64,000 nt of DNA, taken from positions 74,640 through 138,639 of the forward strand of contig JAEZZA010000011.1 in assembly GCA_023442525.1 (NCBI GenBank), written 5' to 3'. Position numbers and translations under genes: made by a program. Below are positions 1 to 8,825 of this stretch, one piece after another. The stretch is from Bacteroidota bacterium. Lineage in GTDB: Bacteria; Bacteroidota; Bacteroidia; Bacteroidales; UBA10428. Every line of letters starts with the position of its first letter. Position 1 is the stretch's first letter. The notes under the pieces were generated by a model. The model did no database searches and was not told the DNA's origin. It saw only the letters and a list, made by a program, of their open reading frames with translations.

Positions 1-179
1 TTCTGGGTAACGACATGTTCAGGGATATCTATCCTGCCCATAAGGCCGGATTTAAGACTGTTCTGTTTGCAGGAGACAACAGATCGCTCCGGCTGCGCGA
101 AGAAAAACCCGAACTGAAACATATTACACCTGACCATATCATAACTGAACTCGATCAATTAACTAAAATCCTTTTGTGA
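1..179 (+). CDS. HAD-family hydrolase, C-terminal fragment (truncated by window edge)
   Basis: Only the last 58 codons are present; the reading frame enters at base 3 and ends with TGA at 177-179. The visible part has the HAD motif IV region (LGNDMFRDI, then PAHKAGFKTVLFAGD), which supplies the acidic Mg2+ ligands and is typical of HAD phosphatases. The stop overlaps the ATG of the glycosyltransferase downstream (TGATG), so the two are probably translationally coupled. With a glycosyltransferase and a GH13 phosphorylase next door, dephosphorylation of a sugar-phosphate intermediate is a reasonable guess, but the substrate cannot be read from this fragment. Confidence 0.75.
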   Translation, partial: LGNDMFRDIYPAHKAGFKTVLFAGDNRSLRLREEKPELKHITPDHIITELDQLTKILL

Positions 180-1651
180 TGGATATATCTCATTTGAATT
201 ATGGCATCATCCATTCATTGATAGGGAAAAACGATGGTGTATCCATTGTAATCGACCAGTCGGTTACCGCCATGGTTAATAATCTCAATATTGAACTTGG
301 AAATATTTATTTTCTGGCAGCACATACCTCTCCCAGGTTCAATGCTTATACCAATGATGTTTTCTGGCATAAAAACGATATCCACAAATTAATAATCAGC
401 CATTTCAACGATCAGGCTGATGAGTCCGATCCTGCAGCCAGAGAACTTGATGCCCTGATACATGAGAATGCCATGGCAGCACGTGATATTATTTCAGATT
501 TTGTACAGCAATACAACATCGATATTATCATTGCTCACAATACTTCACATTTATACAATTTTATTACAGCCGTCGCCCTGGGCTATTACTTCGAGGATCT
601 GAGGAGTAAGAACCTGGTATGGCCAAAACTTTTGGTTTGGTGGCATGATTCATATTTCGAAAGGGAGCAATTTTCGAATCCGGGGCCTGTGATCCGAAAA
701 TATCTGAAATATTTGCCGGGGACTTATATCGATGGCATTGTATTTATCAATTCGGTTCAACCTGAGCTGGCACGCAAAATGTTTATGGCAAACGGCCATA
801 AACAAACCGAAGCCTTTTTTCGTGAGCGAACGCTGATTATTCCAAACACACATGATATTAAGTGGGAATGGCGTAAATACGACTGGAATTCACCCAACCT
901 CATACATCCTCCCCAGGATAATTATAACAACACATTTTTCAAGGATATAGGCTTAACCGGTATTATTGAAAATGCCGGCTATACCATGGACGATACGCTG
1001 ATTCTGCTTCAGCATACCCGCATTGTTCCCCGTAAAAAAATCGAATTTGCCATTGATCTTGCATTTGCTATTGCCTCAAGGTTCAGGAATACCGGTGTTA
1101 ACAAATGTATTGCACTTTTGATTTCCGGGCACTCAGGAGATGAGCAGGCAAAATACAAGGAATTCCTCACCTCTTACTATCATCTGAAACTTGAAGAATT
1201 TAAGGAATTGCCTGTGTACATGATTTTCGGCGAAGAAATCATATTGTCGCACAGGGATATAATAGTCGACAAGAAATATTACAATTTCGCCGAAGTGCCA
1301 TCAATTGTTGCATCTGTGGGAGGTATTGGCACTTATTTCAGCGAAGTGGAAGGATTTGGAAACAACCTCCTCGAAATGCTGGCAGCAGGACTACCTGTTA
1401 TCATCAATTATTACAATATTTATAAAACCGACCTGGAACCGTTGGGATTCAAGCTCCCTTATGCCGAAGAAAATGTAATGACAAACGAACTTATTGATAC
1501 GGCGTTTAAGATTGCCACCGACATCCATTACCGCAATAAGATTGTTGTTCATAATCTCGAAGTACTGGATCAAAAACTGGGAAGTACCGTAATCTCGGAT
1601 TCACTGCAGGTTCTGATCAATAACATCTTTACAAAAGGATTGCCTCGATAA
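179..1651 (+). CDS. GT4-type glycosyltransferase, possibly for a glycoside solute
   Basis: A 490-residue cytoplasmic protein without signal peptide or membrane segment. The C-terminal half carries the retaining GT-B / GT4 signature EGFGNNLLE (E-x7-E, about residues 391-399) followed by MLAAGLPVI, which binds the donor nucleotide sugar. A GTG three bases upstream is also possible, but the ATG overlapping the preceding stop is the better start. The gene lies between a HAD hydrolase and a GH13_18-like phosphorylase with one base to the next ATG, so the three form one operon. Related gene sets (glycosyltransferase plus HAD plus GH13_18) are known from glucosylglycerate and mannosylglucosylglycerate metabolism. 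That assignment is inference; acceptor and donor are not determined. Confidence 0.8.
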   Translation: MDISHLNYGIIHSLIGKNDGVSIVIDQSVTAMVNNLNIELGNIYFLAAHTSPRFNAYTNDVFWHKNDIHKLIISHFNDQADESDPAARELDALIHENAMAARDIISDFVQQYNIDIIIAHNTSHLYNFITAVALGYYFEDLRSKNLVWPKLLVWWHDSYFEREQFSNPGPVIRKYLKYLPGTYIDGIVFINSVQPELARKMFMANGHKQTEAFFRERTLIIPNTHDIKWEWRKYDWNSPNLIHPPQDNYNNTFFKDIGLTGIIENAGYTMDDTLILLQHTRIVPRKKIEFAIDLAFAIASRFRNTGVNKCIALLISGHSGDEQAKYKEFLTSYYHLKLEEFKELPVYMIFGEEIILSHRDIIVDKKYYNFAEVPSIVASVGGIGTYFSEVEGFGNNLLEMLAAGLPVIINYYNIYKTDLEPLGFKLPYAEENVMTNELIDTAFKIATDIHYRNKIVVHNLEVLDQKLGSTVISDSLQVLINNIFTKGLPR

Positions 1652-1652
1652 T

Positions 1653-3380
1653 ATGGCCAACCGGAATCAAATATCAGGTTCAGATTTTTCCGAAATAGCC
1701 GGTATAATTGCACGGCGTCTCCAGAAAATTTATAAATCTGATTTCAGGGAGACACACGTGAACCGTATTCTTCAGTTGTTGGTATCGAATTATTCCGGCT
1801 GGCCGGCATGGGATTCCACAGATATCATGCTGATAACATACGGAAGCAGTATAAGAGCTGAAAACGAAAAACCGCTCAGGACATTGCATTCATTTTTGAA
1901 TGAAAGGTTGAAAGGTGTGTTCAACACTGTGCATATACTTCCTTTTTTTCCCTATACATCCGACGATGGCTTTTCGATATCGGATTATATGATCGTAAAT
2001 CCGGCTCTGGGAACATGGGACGACATATCGGCAATCGGCGAAGATTTCTATATAATGACCGACCTTGTAATTAACCATGTTTCATCGGCCCATCCGTGGT
2101 TTAAAAATTTCCTGAATGGTTCAGCTCCAGGAAAGGATTATTTCATCGAGACCGTTGGAGGAGCCGACTATAGTGATGTTGTGAGGCCCCGATCATCTGA
2201 ATTATTCACGAAATTTAATACTTCCTCAGGTGAAAAGGAGGTATGGACTACATTCAGTTCCGACCAGATCGATCTGAATTTCTCGAATCCCGATGTGCTG
2301 ATCGAAATGATTCGCATACTTGTATATTATATCAGCCGGGGAGCTCGGTTCATCAGGCTCGATGCCATAGCTTTTCTCTGGAAACAGCCAGGTACGAGTT
2401 GTCTGCACCTTGACGAAACACACGAAGTTGTAAAGTTGCTGCGAGATATTGCCGCTTTTGTACGTCCCGGGACCATTATACTAACCGAGACAAACGTGCC
2501 TAATAAGGAAAACTGGTCGTATTTTGGCGATGGTGATGAAGCCCACATGGTGTATCAGTTCAGCCTGCCGCCCCTGCTATTATACACGTTATTCTCCGGA
2601 AATTCTGACTATCTGACCCAATGGGCCAAAGAGATACCGGATGTAGGATCGAATCAGACATTCCTGAATTACACAGCCTCCCACGACGGTATCGGTGTAA
2701 GGCCTCTTGAAGGTTTGCTGCCCGAAGGTGCGTTGAATGCACTGATAGAAAGTGTCACCGACGCTGGCGGACTGGTAAGCATGAGAGCCGGTAAATCCGG
2801 AACGCTTACTCCTTATGAGTTGAATATCACCTGGTACGATGCCATGAAATTACCCGGCAATGTTTACGATCATTTTCATGCATTAAGATATATATGTTCA
2901 CAGGCTATTATGATGGCCATGAAAGGGATTCCGGCATTTTATATTCACAGTTTACTTGCTACGCCAAATGATAGCGACGGAGTGAAATCCACCGGCAGGT
3001 TCAGGTCGATTAACCGGAAGGAGTTGTATGAACATGAACTCGCGCATTTATTGAGTTCAGACACACCGCAAGGGAGAATTTTCAATGGCCTGGTAAGCCT
3101 GATAAAAAAACGCAGAATATGCCCGGCCTTTCATCCATCTGCAAAGCAAGATGTAATCAATTACGGCAGCCGCATTTTTGCCTTTATCCGAACGAATAGC
3201 GAAACCCGGCATACCGTTTACTGCATTTCGAATATCAGCAATACAGTAACTGAACTGGAATTAATTTTGGCAACGGCTAAAAAAGGATTCGATCTGATAT
3301 CGGAAGAAATGATTCATTCCGGTCAGATCGTACTTAAACCTTTTCAGACAATGTGGATTGAAGTCAGGAATCAGGTTTAA
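1653..3380 (+). CDS. GH13 subfamily 18-like glycoside phosphorylase (sucrose/glucosylglycerate phosphorylase type)
   Basis: A 575-residue alpha-amylase-superfamily protein without signal peptide, hence cytoplasmic. Catalytic residues are visible: nucleophile Asp237 in RLDAIAF, acid/base Glu279 in LTETNVP, and transition-state stabiliser Asp345 in ASHDG. The early HILPFFPYTSDDGFSISDY stretch and NFSNPDV are characteristic of the sucrose-phosphorylase branch, whose members phosphorolyse sucrose, sucrose 6-phosphate or glucosylglycerate to glucose 1-phosphate. Coupling to a glycosyltransferase and a HAD phosphatase argues for recycling of a glucosylated solute rather than sucrose uptake, since no transporter is adjacent. 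The stop codon overlaps the converging DUF4154 gene by 4 bases. Family assignment is strong, substrate is open. Confidence 0.85.
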   Translation: MANRNQISGSDFSEIAGIIARRLQKIYKSDFRETHVNRILQLLVSNYSGWPAWDSTDIMLITYGSSIRAENEKPLRTLHSFLNERLKGVFNTVHILPFFPYTSDDGFSISDYMIVNPALGTWDDISAIGEDFYIMTDLVINHVSSAHPWFKNFLNGSAPGKDYFIETVGGADYSDVVRPRSSELFTKFNTSSGEKEVWTTFSSDQIDLNFSNPDVLIEMIRILVYYISRGARFIRLDAIAFLWKQPGTSCLHLDETHEVVKLLRDIAAFVRPGTIILTETNVPNKENWSYFGDGDEAHMVYQFSLPPLLLYTLFSGNSDYLTQWAKEIPDVGSNQTFLNYTASHDGIGVRPLEGLLPEGALNALIESVTDAGGLVSMRAGKSGTLTPYELNITWYDAMKLPGNVYDHFHALRYICSQAIMMAMKGIPAFYIHSLLATPNDSDGVKSTGRFRSINRKELYEHELAHLLSSDTPQGRIFNGLVSLIKKRRICPAFHPSAKQDVINYGSRIFAFIRTNSETRHTVYCISNISNTVTELELILATAKKGFDLISEEMIHSGQIVLKPFQTMWIEVRNQV

Positions 3381-3892
3381 TTCCTGTACGCCATATCCTC
3401 AAGCGATTTACTTACAACCAGGTTGTATTTCTGGGCATTTTGAGAATTGATCACGAATTTCAGCTTGTCATTATCCATAAAGAAATCGATAGCTGAACCC
3501 ATATTGATCATCCCCTTTTTTTCTGTGATAATCAGGCTGTTCGACCCTCTTAACCGGGTCAAAACTTCTTCAAAAGCAGATACTCTTGAATTGCCGATAA
3601 AAATGATATGACACCGGGAGACACTTTCCGGATTATCGAATTTCTTTATTACAATAGGCTGACTGCCTACCTTTTTATTGGCAACAAAGCTATTAAGACT
3701 GTTATATAAATTATCATTACCGATAACACCAATTACAAACTCACCGGTTTGGTTTCCGGCTGGCCATTGAATTAACCTGGAGAAATTGTAAATAAACAAA
3801 GATTGCGCTTGCTGAACACTGGTGACTTGGGAGTAACCCGATAACCAGATGGTTAAAGCCAATATCGCCACAGTAAAAATCTTCTTCATCAC
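3377..3892 (-). CDS. YfiR-like (DUF4154) secreted protein
   Basis: 171 residues with an N-terminal signal peptide ending near SGYSQ. The pattern AQSLFIYNFSRLIQWP, then FVIGVIGND, CHIIFIGNS and SLIITEKKGMINMGSAIDFF matches the YfiR/DUF4154 family. In Pseudomonas, YfiR is a periplasmic repressor of the diguanylate cyclase YfiN, but many Bacteroidota copies stand alone, as here, with no GGDEF partner in the window, so the regulatory role is uncertain. A second Met directly follows the first, so the start could be 3 bases later. Confidence 0.8.
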   Translation of the reverse strand: MMKKIFTVAILALTIWLSGYSQVTSVQQAQSLFIYNFSRLIQWPAGNQTGEFVIGVIGNDNLYNSLNSFVANKKVGSQPIVIKKFDNPESVSRCHIIFIGNSRVSAFEEVLTRLRGSNSLIITEKKGMINMGSAIDFFMDNDKLKFVINSQNAQKYNLVVSKSLEDMAYRN

Positions 3893-3947
3893 TTTTGACT
3901 TTTAGCAACGTTTACGTCTGGCCTCTGTCAAAGGTTTTAAAAGAAGG

Positions 3948-3963
3948 GGTGATTTTAATCACC
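3948..3963 (-). terminator. Short hairpin after the DUF937-like gene
   Basis: The palindrome GGTGATT-TT-AATCACC forms a 7-bp stem 9 bases beyond the stop codon of the minus-strand gene at 3972-4418. On the minus strand it is followed by CCTTCTTTT, a weak U-tract. Probably an intrinsic terminator separating that gene from the DUF4154 gene. Confidence 0.45.
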
Positions 3964-3971
3964 GATTTTAC

Positions 3972-4418
3972 TTACTTTCCCAACAAACTTTTAAGTGAAC
4001 CGAGCAATCCGCCTTTTTTTCCGCCTGCAAGCGAGCCGATAATATCGTCGAGACCAAAACTGTTATCCGATGGATCGTTGGTTTTATTGACGAGCTTGCT
4101 GAGAACAATCGGAACAAGCATGGCAACAATGTTACTGGCCACACCCTTATCCAGGCCAAATTTCTTCATCAGATCACCTGCCACGTTGGCTGATATTTTG
4201 TTAACCACCGGACTCTGGGCAGCATTTTCGCCTCCCTGGGCAAACATATCGCGTATGGAAGTAACTCCCTGTTTTTTTGCAGTACCTTGCAATGCCTTAA
4301 AAAGCGAATCGGTGGCAGCCTTTATTACATCATTGTTTCGTTCATTAGGAACTGCAGGATTATTGATTATGGCGTCGCCTGCACTTTCTTTTACGAGTTC
4401 GATCAGATTTTTAAGCAT
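3972..4418 (-). CDS. DUF937-like small cytoplasmic protein of unknown function
   Basis: 148 residues, no signal peptide. It is alpha-helical and Ala/Asn/Lys-rich, ending in a Gly/Leu-rich tail (SLAGGKKGGLLGSLKSLLGK). Segments like VVNKISANVAGDLMKKFGLDKGVASNIVAMLVPIVL split by Gly-Leu-Asp resemble the DUF937 family, whose biochemical role is unknown. A 180-codon ORF on the other strand covers the same bases, but the minus frame has the better composition and family look. The gene is bracketed by a hairpin downstream and a terminator upstream, so it is probably monocistronic. Confidence 0.65.
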   Translation of the reverse strand: MLKNLIELVKESAGDAIINNPAVPNERNNDVIKAATDSLFKALQGTAKKQGVTSIRDMFAQGGENAAQSPVVNKISANVAGDLMKKFGLDKGVASNIVAMLVPIVLSKLVNKTNDPSDNSFGLDDIIGSLAGGKKGGLLGSLKSLLGK

Positions 4419-4457
4419 GATTTTCAGATTAGTGTAGAATATACTCTAAGGTACAAT

Positions 4458-4486
4458 AAAAAAAAGGGATTTTCATCCCTTTTTTT
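4458..4486 (-). terminator. Strong bidirectional intrinsic terminator overlapping the stop of the Lys-rich mini-gene
   Basis: GGGAT (4466-4470), loop TTTC, ATCCC (4475-4479), flanked by eight A on the left and seven T on the right, so it works in either direction. The TGA of the small minus-strand gene (4473-4475) lies inside the hairpin. Confidence 0.75.
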
Positions 4487-4580
4487 CTCGTTTTTCTTTT
4501 TTGGCAGCACGTTTTTCTTTTAATGATAATTTAGCTGCTTTTTTTTCTTTTTCCTTAGAGGGTGATTTTTCTTTCGACAT
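4473..4580 (-). CDS. 35-residue Lys/Glu-rich basic mini-protein
   Basis: An ATG at 4580 opens a 35-codon frame ending with TGA at 4473. The product is almost only Lys, Glu, Ala, Arg and Ser (it begins MSKEKSPSKEKEKKAA), so it is strongly charged and probably disordered or a single charged helix. Support for a real gene: a perfect TACATTTG -7 element at 4602-4609 and a strong terminator that includes the stop codon. Function is unknown; nucleic-acid or ribosome binding is only a guess from the charge. Poly-A codon bias could alternatively make the frame fortuitous. Confidence 0.5.
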   Translation of the reverse strand: MSKEKSPSKEKEKKAAKLSLKEKRAAKKEKREKKG

Positions 4581-4601
4581 GGCTACTGGTATTAAGTTTA
4601 G

Positions 4602-4609
4602 CAAATGTA
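4602..4609 (-). promoter_or_regulatory. Bacteroidota -7 element (TACATTTG) for the mini-gene
   Basis: On the minus strand this reads TACATTTG, a perfect TAnnTTTG match, 21 bases before the ATG at 4580. No clear TTTG stands 19 bases further upstream, so only the -7 half is supported. Confidence 0.45.
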
Positions 4610-4676
4610 TGAAATGAAAAAAAATAGAACACCCTTCATTTCAAAAAGTTTTAAACCGCCAGAATGTTGATAACCG

Positions 4677-5537
4677 CTAATACTGGTGAAATGCATCGCT
4701 AATGAATTTCATTACTTCGGGAAGCGATGTTCTCCAGTAGGTCCATGTATGACCACCGTCTCTCACGCGATATTCGTGAGGTATTTCTTTCTTTTTCATT
4801 GCTATATGAAGTAACGAATTGCCTTCGTACAGGAAATCATCATCTCCACAATCGATATACCATCTCACTGCTTTCTTATCAGAATCCTTTATGTCATTTA
4901 CCAGGTTCAGGACGCCGTATTTTTTATAGTACTTGTCGATTTCCTCATCCGATGCATCTCCATATCGTTGCTTGTAATATTGTCCGGCATCTTCGGCTGA
5001 AACCGGACCGGTGGCAGCACTCAGGGGACACGCCGATGAAAACATTTCGGGATGGTGAAGAGCATATACCAGGGTACCGCCGCCACCCATCGAAAGGCCT
5101 GCCACAGCACGGAATCTCTTTTCGCCTTTAATGCGAAATTGCTTCTCCACATAGGGAATGAACTCCTGGAAGAAAAAATCTTCATAACGCCATTTTCCTT
5201 TGATATCATTGAAATAACCTCTCATACCGGTATTGGCATCGGGCATAATAATGATCATGGGCGTAGCCTTGCCTTCGTTAATGGCTTTATCGACAATGTG
5301 AAGAACTTCACCGAATTGCACCCATCCGGTCTGATCGTCACCTGATCCGTGCAATAAATACAGTACAGGGTAATTGCGCTGAGATATTTCGTAGTCGGGT
5401 GGAAGATAAACCGCATATTTTCTGTCCATGTTCAGAATTTTACTGGTCATTGACAGGTTATCCATTACCTTCCCGGTCTGCGCGAATCCTGACAGGAAAA
5501 GGCTAAAGATGATGAGACTCAAACAAACTTTTTTCAT
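4677..5537 (-). CDS. Secreted alpha/beta-hydrolase esterase, CE1/EstA-like
   Basis: 286 residues with a signal peptide (cleavage near SGFAQ). The esterase D / feruloyl-esterase fold is shown by LLHGSGDDQTGW (oxyanion region), the nucleophile elbow GLSMGGG (Ser149), an acidic segment CGDDDF near residue 231, and the catalytic His in DGGHTW near residue 263. Such proteins de-esterify acylated xylans or other polysaccharides, or act as general acyl esterases. No binding module or sorting domain is attached, so it is probably periplasmic or surface-lipid independent. The gene lies 44 bases downstream of the start of the M4 protease in the same direction, so it may be co-transcribed with it. Confidence 0.8.
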   Translation of the reverse strand: MKKVCLSLIIFSLFLSGFAQTGKVMDNLSMTSKILNMDRKYAVYLPPDYEISQRNYPVLYLLHGSGDDQTGWVQFGEVLHIVDKAINEGKATPMIIIMPDANTGMRGYFNDIKGKWRYEDFFFQEFIPYVEKQFRIKGEKRFRAVAGLSMGGGGTLVYALHHPEMFSSACPLSAATGPVSAEDAGQYYKQRYGDASDEEIDKYYKKYGVLNLVNDIKDSDKKAVRWYIDCGDDDFLYEGNSLLHIAMKKKEIPHEYRVRDGGHTWTYWRTSLPEVMKFISDAFHQY

Positions 5538-5581
5538 GATATTCAGGTATGATTTTGTAAAACCTAAAATTGTAAAAGATT

Positions 5582-8500
5582 TTATTGTTTCACAAATTTC
5601 AACCTGAAAGTGTTACCTGAATGATGTATTTCCAGCAGATAGATACCTGGATCCAGCCATGGAATGCTGATTACAGGTGAGTTCTTCGAAGTCAGCACCT
5701 GTTTACCGTGAATTGTGAATATTCTTACATCAAAATCACCTTCGAGATTAATATGTAATTCATCCTTAACCGGATTGGGATAAACGTGAGGCAAGATCTC
5801 CTGATTTGAAACAGGCGTTGGATTTATAGCATGTATATACCTGTCCCTTATCAGCGTGTCGGTCCCAAATTCATTGGTTGTGATGAGCGTTACATTATAA
5901 AAACCTGGCGTCTTAAAAACAACTACCGGATTCTGTTCAAAAGATTCTGACGGTTCACCTCCTTCAAATTTCCAATGCCACGAAACCGGGTCGTTGGCCG
6001 ACATATCCATTAATCGTGAAGTAACAGGGTAATTTCCATATTTGAAATCGGTTGTAAAATCGGATACCGGGGCAAGACCCAAAACGCGTTTTCCCCGTGT
6101 AAAAAATACTGGCCATTTGGCATCGGGCACCAATACAGAGGCCTCTCCAACCGGTTTCATTTTATCGGCAGAAAGTTTAACGGCCTTGATGACCTGCATG
6201 TTGGAACTATTAATCCCTGAAAAGGCCAGCCTTTTATCATCCGTTGAAAACGAAGGGTATCCAAGCCTGTCGTTTGTTGTTATCAGGCCTGTTTTCCCGG
6301 TTAACAGGTTTGCGGTGTAAACACTGTATTTTTTAATTACACCATCATCATAGAAGTGATCAAATGCAATGATATGTGGCGAATTCTTCGAGAATACCGG
6401 GTTTGTCACATTTACATGCGCGGGTAATGCTGATAATATTTTAGTGATCTTTCCATTACCGAAAAATGAGGAATCGTTATCCCAAACCCTTATAATCCCG
6501 ATATCCCAATAAAAAATCCCTTCGATAGAACTGGAATTTATTACGTTAAAAGCATCGTATATAAGGTATTCTCCGGTTATGTCAAAATCCACTGAGAAGG
6601 CTTTTAACACACCTCCTGCATCTACGGTTTCGTGTTTTGTTGTGGGGTTGTACAATTTAAACCGGCGTGCTTCGCCGGATACCAGATCAAATACAATAAT
6701 GGTGGCATCATAAATACCTCTCGTGGCTGCAATCCTCTTACCATCTTTCGAAATAGCCACATTATCATAATAATTGAAGTCGGAAATAATGCGTTCATTA
6801 ACATTACCTTCATCCGTATTGATCATCCTGATTCGGCGTTCGATTGACACAAACACTGTCTTACTGCCATCATCGGTAACACTTGCCCTGCCCCTCATGG
6901 TAGTTGAGGTTAACGGTCGATAATTAGTGCCATAAGACGAGGACAGATATAACGTAACAGGATCGGAAGGACTGGTATCATATGACAGCAATTGTTGTTC
7001 TCCCGGATTAACCGGATACAGAGGAGTCTTATCAATATACTCTTCTTCATATATACCTACCGATTCAAAAGCCAATGCTGCTTCATAATAAGCGTCGGAT
7101 TGATCCCCATACAGATCGCGGGCCGACTGAACTACGGCGACACGTAATTCAATAAATCCCGCTGTCTTTGTCAGGTATTCTGTCAATGCCCTGTAGAATA
7201 CCTTTTCAGCTTTGTTTTTTCCAACGATTATGGCATAATTATAAAAAGCGTGATTAATAATCCCGCTGTTCAGGTGGATGCCTGCATTGTCGCTGGTTCC
7301 CAGGTACATTTCGGTTGTATGTATCGGTTGCCAGAAATGATCGGACTTGCTCCCCTTGTTGTGAGGGTCCGACAGATCCCGGATAGCGCCCGACGGAGAA
7401 TAACCATTCTGCGTTATACTTTCGCCAATAGTCCAGTCGTCCCTGTCGACCATACAGGCAAAAATATCGGCATAGGCCTCGTGTATGGCACCAGCCTGGC
7501 CATAATATTCCAGATTTACTGATGTGGAAATAACGCCATGGCTTAATTCATGGGCTGTGACATCGAGTGCACCGGCAAGTGGCTTTAAATGTTCGCCGCC
7601 ATTTCCGTAGAACACCGCCTGCCCGTTCCAGAAAGCATTCTCCATAGGCGTCCCGTCATCATTTGCAATGTTCACAATCGATATGATATTACCACCCTGG
7701 CCGTTAATTGAATTCCGGTTAAAGGTGGTATCATAATACTGGTATACCTTGGCAGCATTGTAGTGAGCCGAAATGGCAGCGCTCTGGTTCCAGGTGTTAT
7801 CGACAGAAGTTACATAATTATAGTCGAGATTGACTGTAGAAGTGCCGTTAGCGTCGAGGGTAATTATTATTCCTTCGCCGGTTGAAGGATTGAACATTTT
7901 TTGCGATACGTCATATAAATAAAAAATGCCATTAGCCTCATAAACATTAAATGTTCGCATAATGTAATTGAGATCGCGTCCGTTTCCCCTTGTGGGCCCG
8001 TCGTATTTGGTATTGTTATAATGCAGAAGAATAGTGCCGTCGCCGGCATCAATAAAGTATATCCATTCCTCGACAAAATTAGGTCTTACAGATACTATCC
8101 AGCTTAACCTGTATTCTCCCGAAGGTAACTTGTAATAATTCAATTTAGCTGATGGCTTTTCATAACGGAGAAACTTTTTTTCGGAAAATGTTAATTCACG
8201 GTAGCGTCCCTGAGCTTTCAGGTGATCAATTGCAGTCTGTGCTGCTTGTTCACCGCTAAGTGCGGGCACTTCGGGCGGGTTATCCGGAAGTTCATGCACT
8301 GTACCGGTCAACCGTTCTTTTTCATCGTCGATATGGAAAACCGATTCCGAACCGTATATCTCGATACCTTTGTATTGCTGAAACAACCTGACGTGTGTTA
8401 TTCCCAGATTATCCTTATGAACCCCGGTAATGCTGAAATCCATACGAGTGCTGCCACCGGGGAAAATATGCTTTTCAGCGAATGAATGGAAGATATCTCC

Positions 8501-8779
8501 GGGCGATTTGGCGGCTTCGGATTTCAGAGTATTTCTCTTTGTTTCAATAAAAACATAACTGCTTTTGGAAGTGTTCGGGCCGGGCAACCGCAATTTCTGA
8601 TTCATAAAGTACGGTTGTTCACCGGAAGTGCTTTTACTGCCATCAATTAGCGGAATATCCTTCTCCTGCAATAAGATATGATGAGTTACTCCGCTATCGG
8701 AAACTGAATATTCAGATTGTGCAATAGTCATAGCTGACCGCAGCAATAACATTGCAATCATGAAAGGGCTGAATTTCAT
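5582..8779 (-). CDS. T9SS-exported thermolysin-family (M4) metalloprotease, copy 1
   Basis: 1065 residues. In order: signal peptide (to about residue 21); FTP/PepSY propeptide (LGITHVRLFQQYKGIEIYG and the RPNFVEEW stretch); M4 catalytic domain with the zinc motif HELSH (410-414) and third ligand Glu434, at the 24-residue spacing known from thermolysin; the active-site region HLNSGIINHAFY; a middle segment with SKDGKRIAATRG-like blades that resembles a TolB/WD40-like propeller; a PKD domain (around 905-980, with WHWKFEGGEP); and a C-terminal T9SS type A sorting domain (VYPNPVKDELHI, ending FVKQ). It should be a surface or secreted zinc endopeptidase. It is a full-length paralogue of the next gene. 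Confidence 0.92.
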   Translation of the reverse strand: MKFSPFMIAMLLLRSAMTIAQSEYSVSDSGVTHHILLQEKDIPLIDGSKSTSGEQPYFMNQKLRLPGPNTSKSSYVFIETKRNTLKSEAAKSPGDIFHSFAEKHIFPGGSTRMDFSITGVHKDNLGITHVRLFQQYKGIEIYGSESVFHIDDEKERLTGTVHELPDNPPEVPALSGEQAAQTAIDHLKAQGRYRELTFSEKKFLRYEKPSAKLNYYKLPSGEYRLSWIVSVRPNFVEEWIYFIDAGDGTILLHYNNTKYDGPTRGNGRDLNYIMRTFNVYEANGIFYLYDVSQKMFNPSTGEGIIITLDANGTSTVNLDYNYVTSVDNTWNQSAAISAHYNAAKVYQYYDTTFNRNSINGQGGNIISIVNIANDDGTPMENAFWNGQAVFYGNGGEHLKPLAGALDVTAHELSHGVISTSVNLEYYGQAGAIHEAYADIFACMVDRDDWTIGESITQNGYSPSGAIRDLSDPHNKGSKSDHFWQPIHTTEMYLGTSDNAGIHLNSGIINHAFYNYAIIVGKNKAEKVFYRALTEYLTKTAGFIELRVAVVQSARDLYGDQSDAYYEAALAFESVGIYEEEYIDKTPLYPVNPGEQQLLSYDTSPSDPVTLYLSSSYGTNYRPLTSTTMRGRASVTDDGSKTVFVSIERRIRMINTDEGNVNERIISDFNYYDNVAISKDGKRIAATRGIYDATIIVFDLVSGEARRFKLYNPTTKHETVDAGGVLKAFSVDFDITGEYLIYDAFNVINSSSIEGIFYWDIGIIRVWDNDSSFFGNGKITKILSALPAHVNVTNPVFSKNSPHIIAFDHFYDDGVIKKYSVYTANLLTGKTGLITTNDRLGYPSFSTDDKRLAFSGINSSNMQVIKAVKLSADKMKPVGEASVLVPDAKWPVFFTRGKRVLGLAPVSDFTTDFKYGNYPVTSRLMDMSANDPVSWHWKFEGGEPSESFEQNPVVVFKTPGFYNVTLITTNEFGTDTLIRDRYIHAINPTPVSNQEILPHVYPNPVKDELHINLEGDFDVRIFTIHGKQVLTSKNSPVISIPWLDPGIYLLEIHHSGNTFRLKFVKQ

Positions 8780-8782
8780 GTT

Positions 8783-8804
8783 GTATCATTTACCTAAATG
8801 ATAC
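8783..8804. promoter_or_regulatory. Perfect 9-bp inverted repeat just before the protease start codon
   Basis: GTATCATTT, loop ACCT, AAATGATAC. The right edge of this hairpin in the minus-strand mRNA ends 3 bases before the ATG at 8779, so it would cover the ribosome-loading region. It could be an operator or a translation-controlling hairpin; no run of T follows, so it is not a terminator. Confidence 0.4.
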
Positions 8805-8825
8805 CTGATATAACAACTAACCCTA

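Noticed and set aside
3895..4437. 180-codon plus-strand ORF
   Set aside because: It is the antisense shadow of the DUF937-like gene at 3972-4418, with Ser/Pro/Leu-rich composition and no family resemblance.
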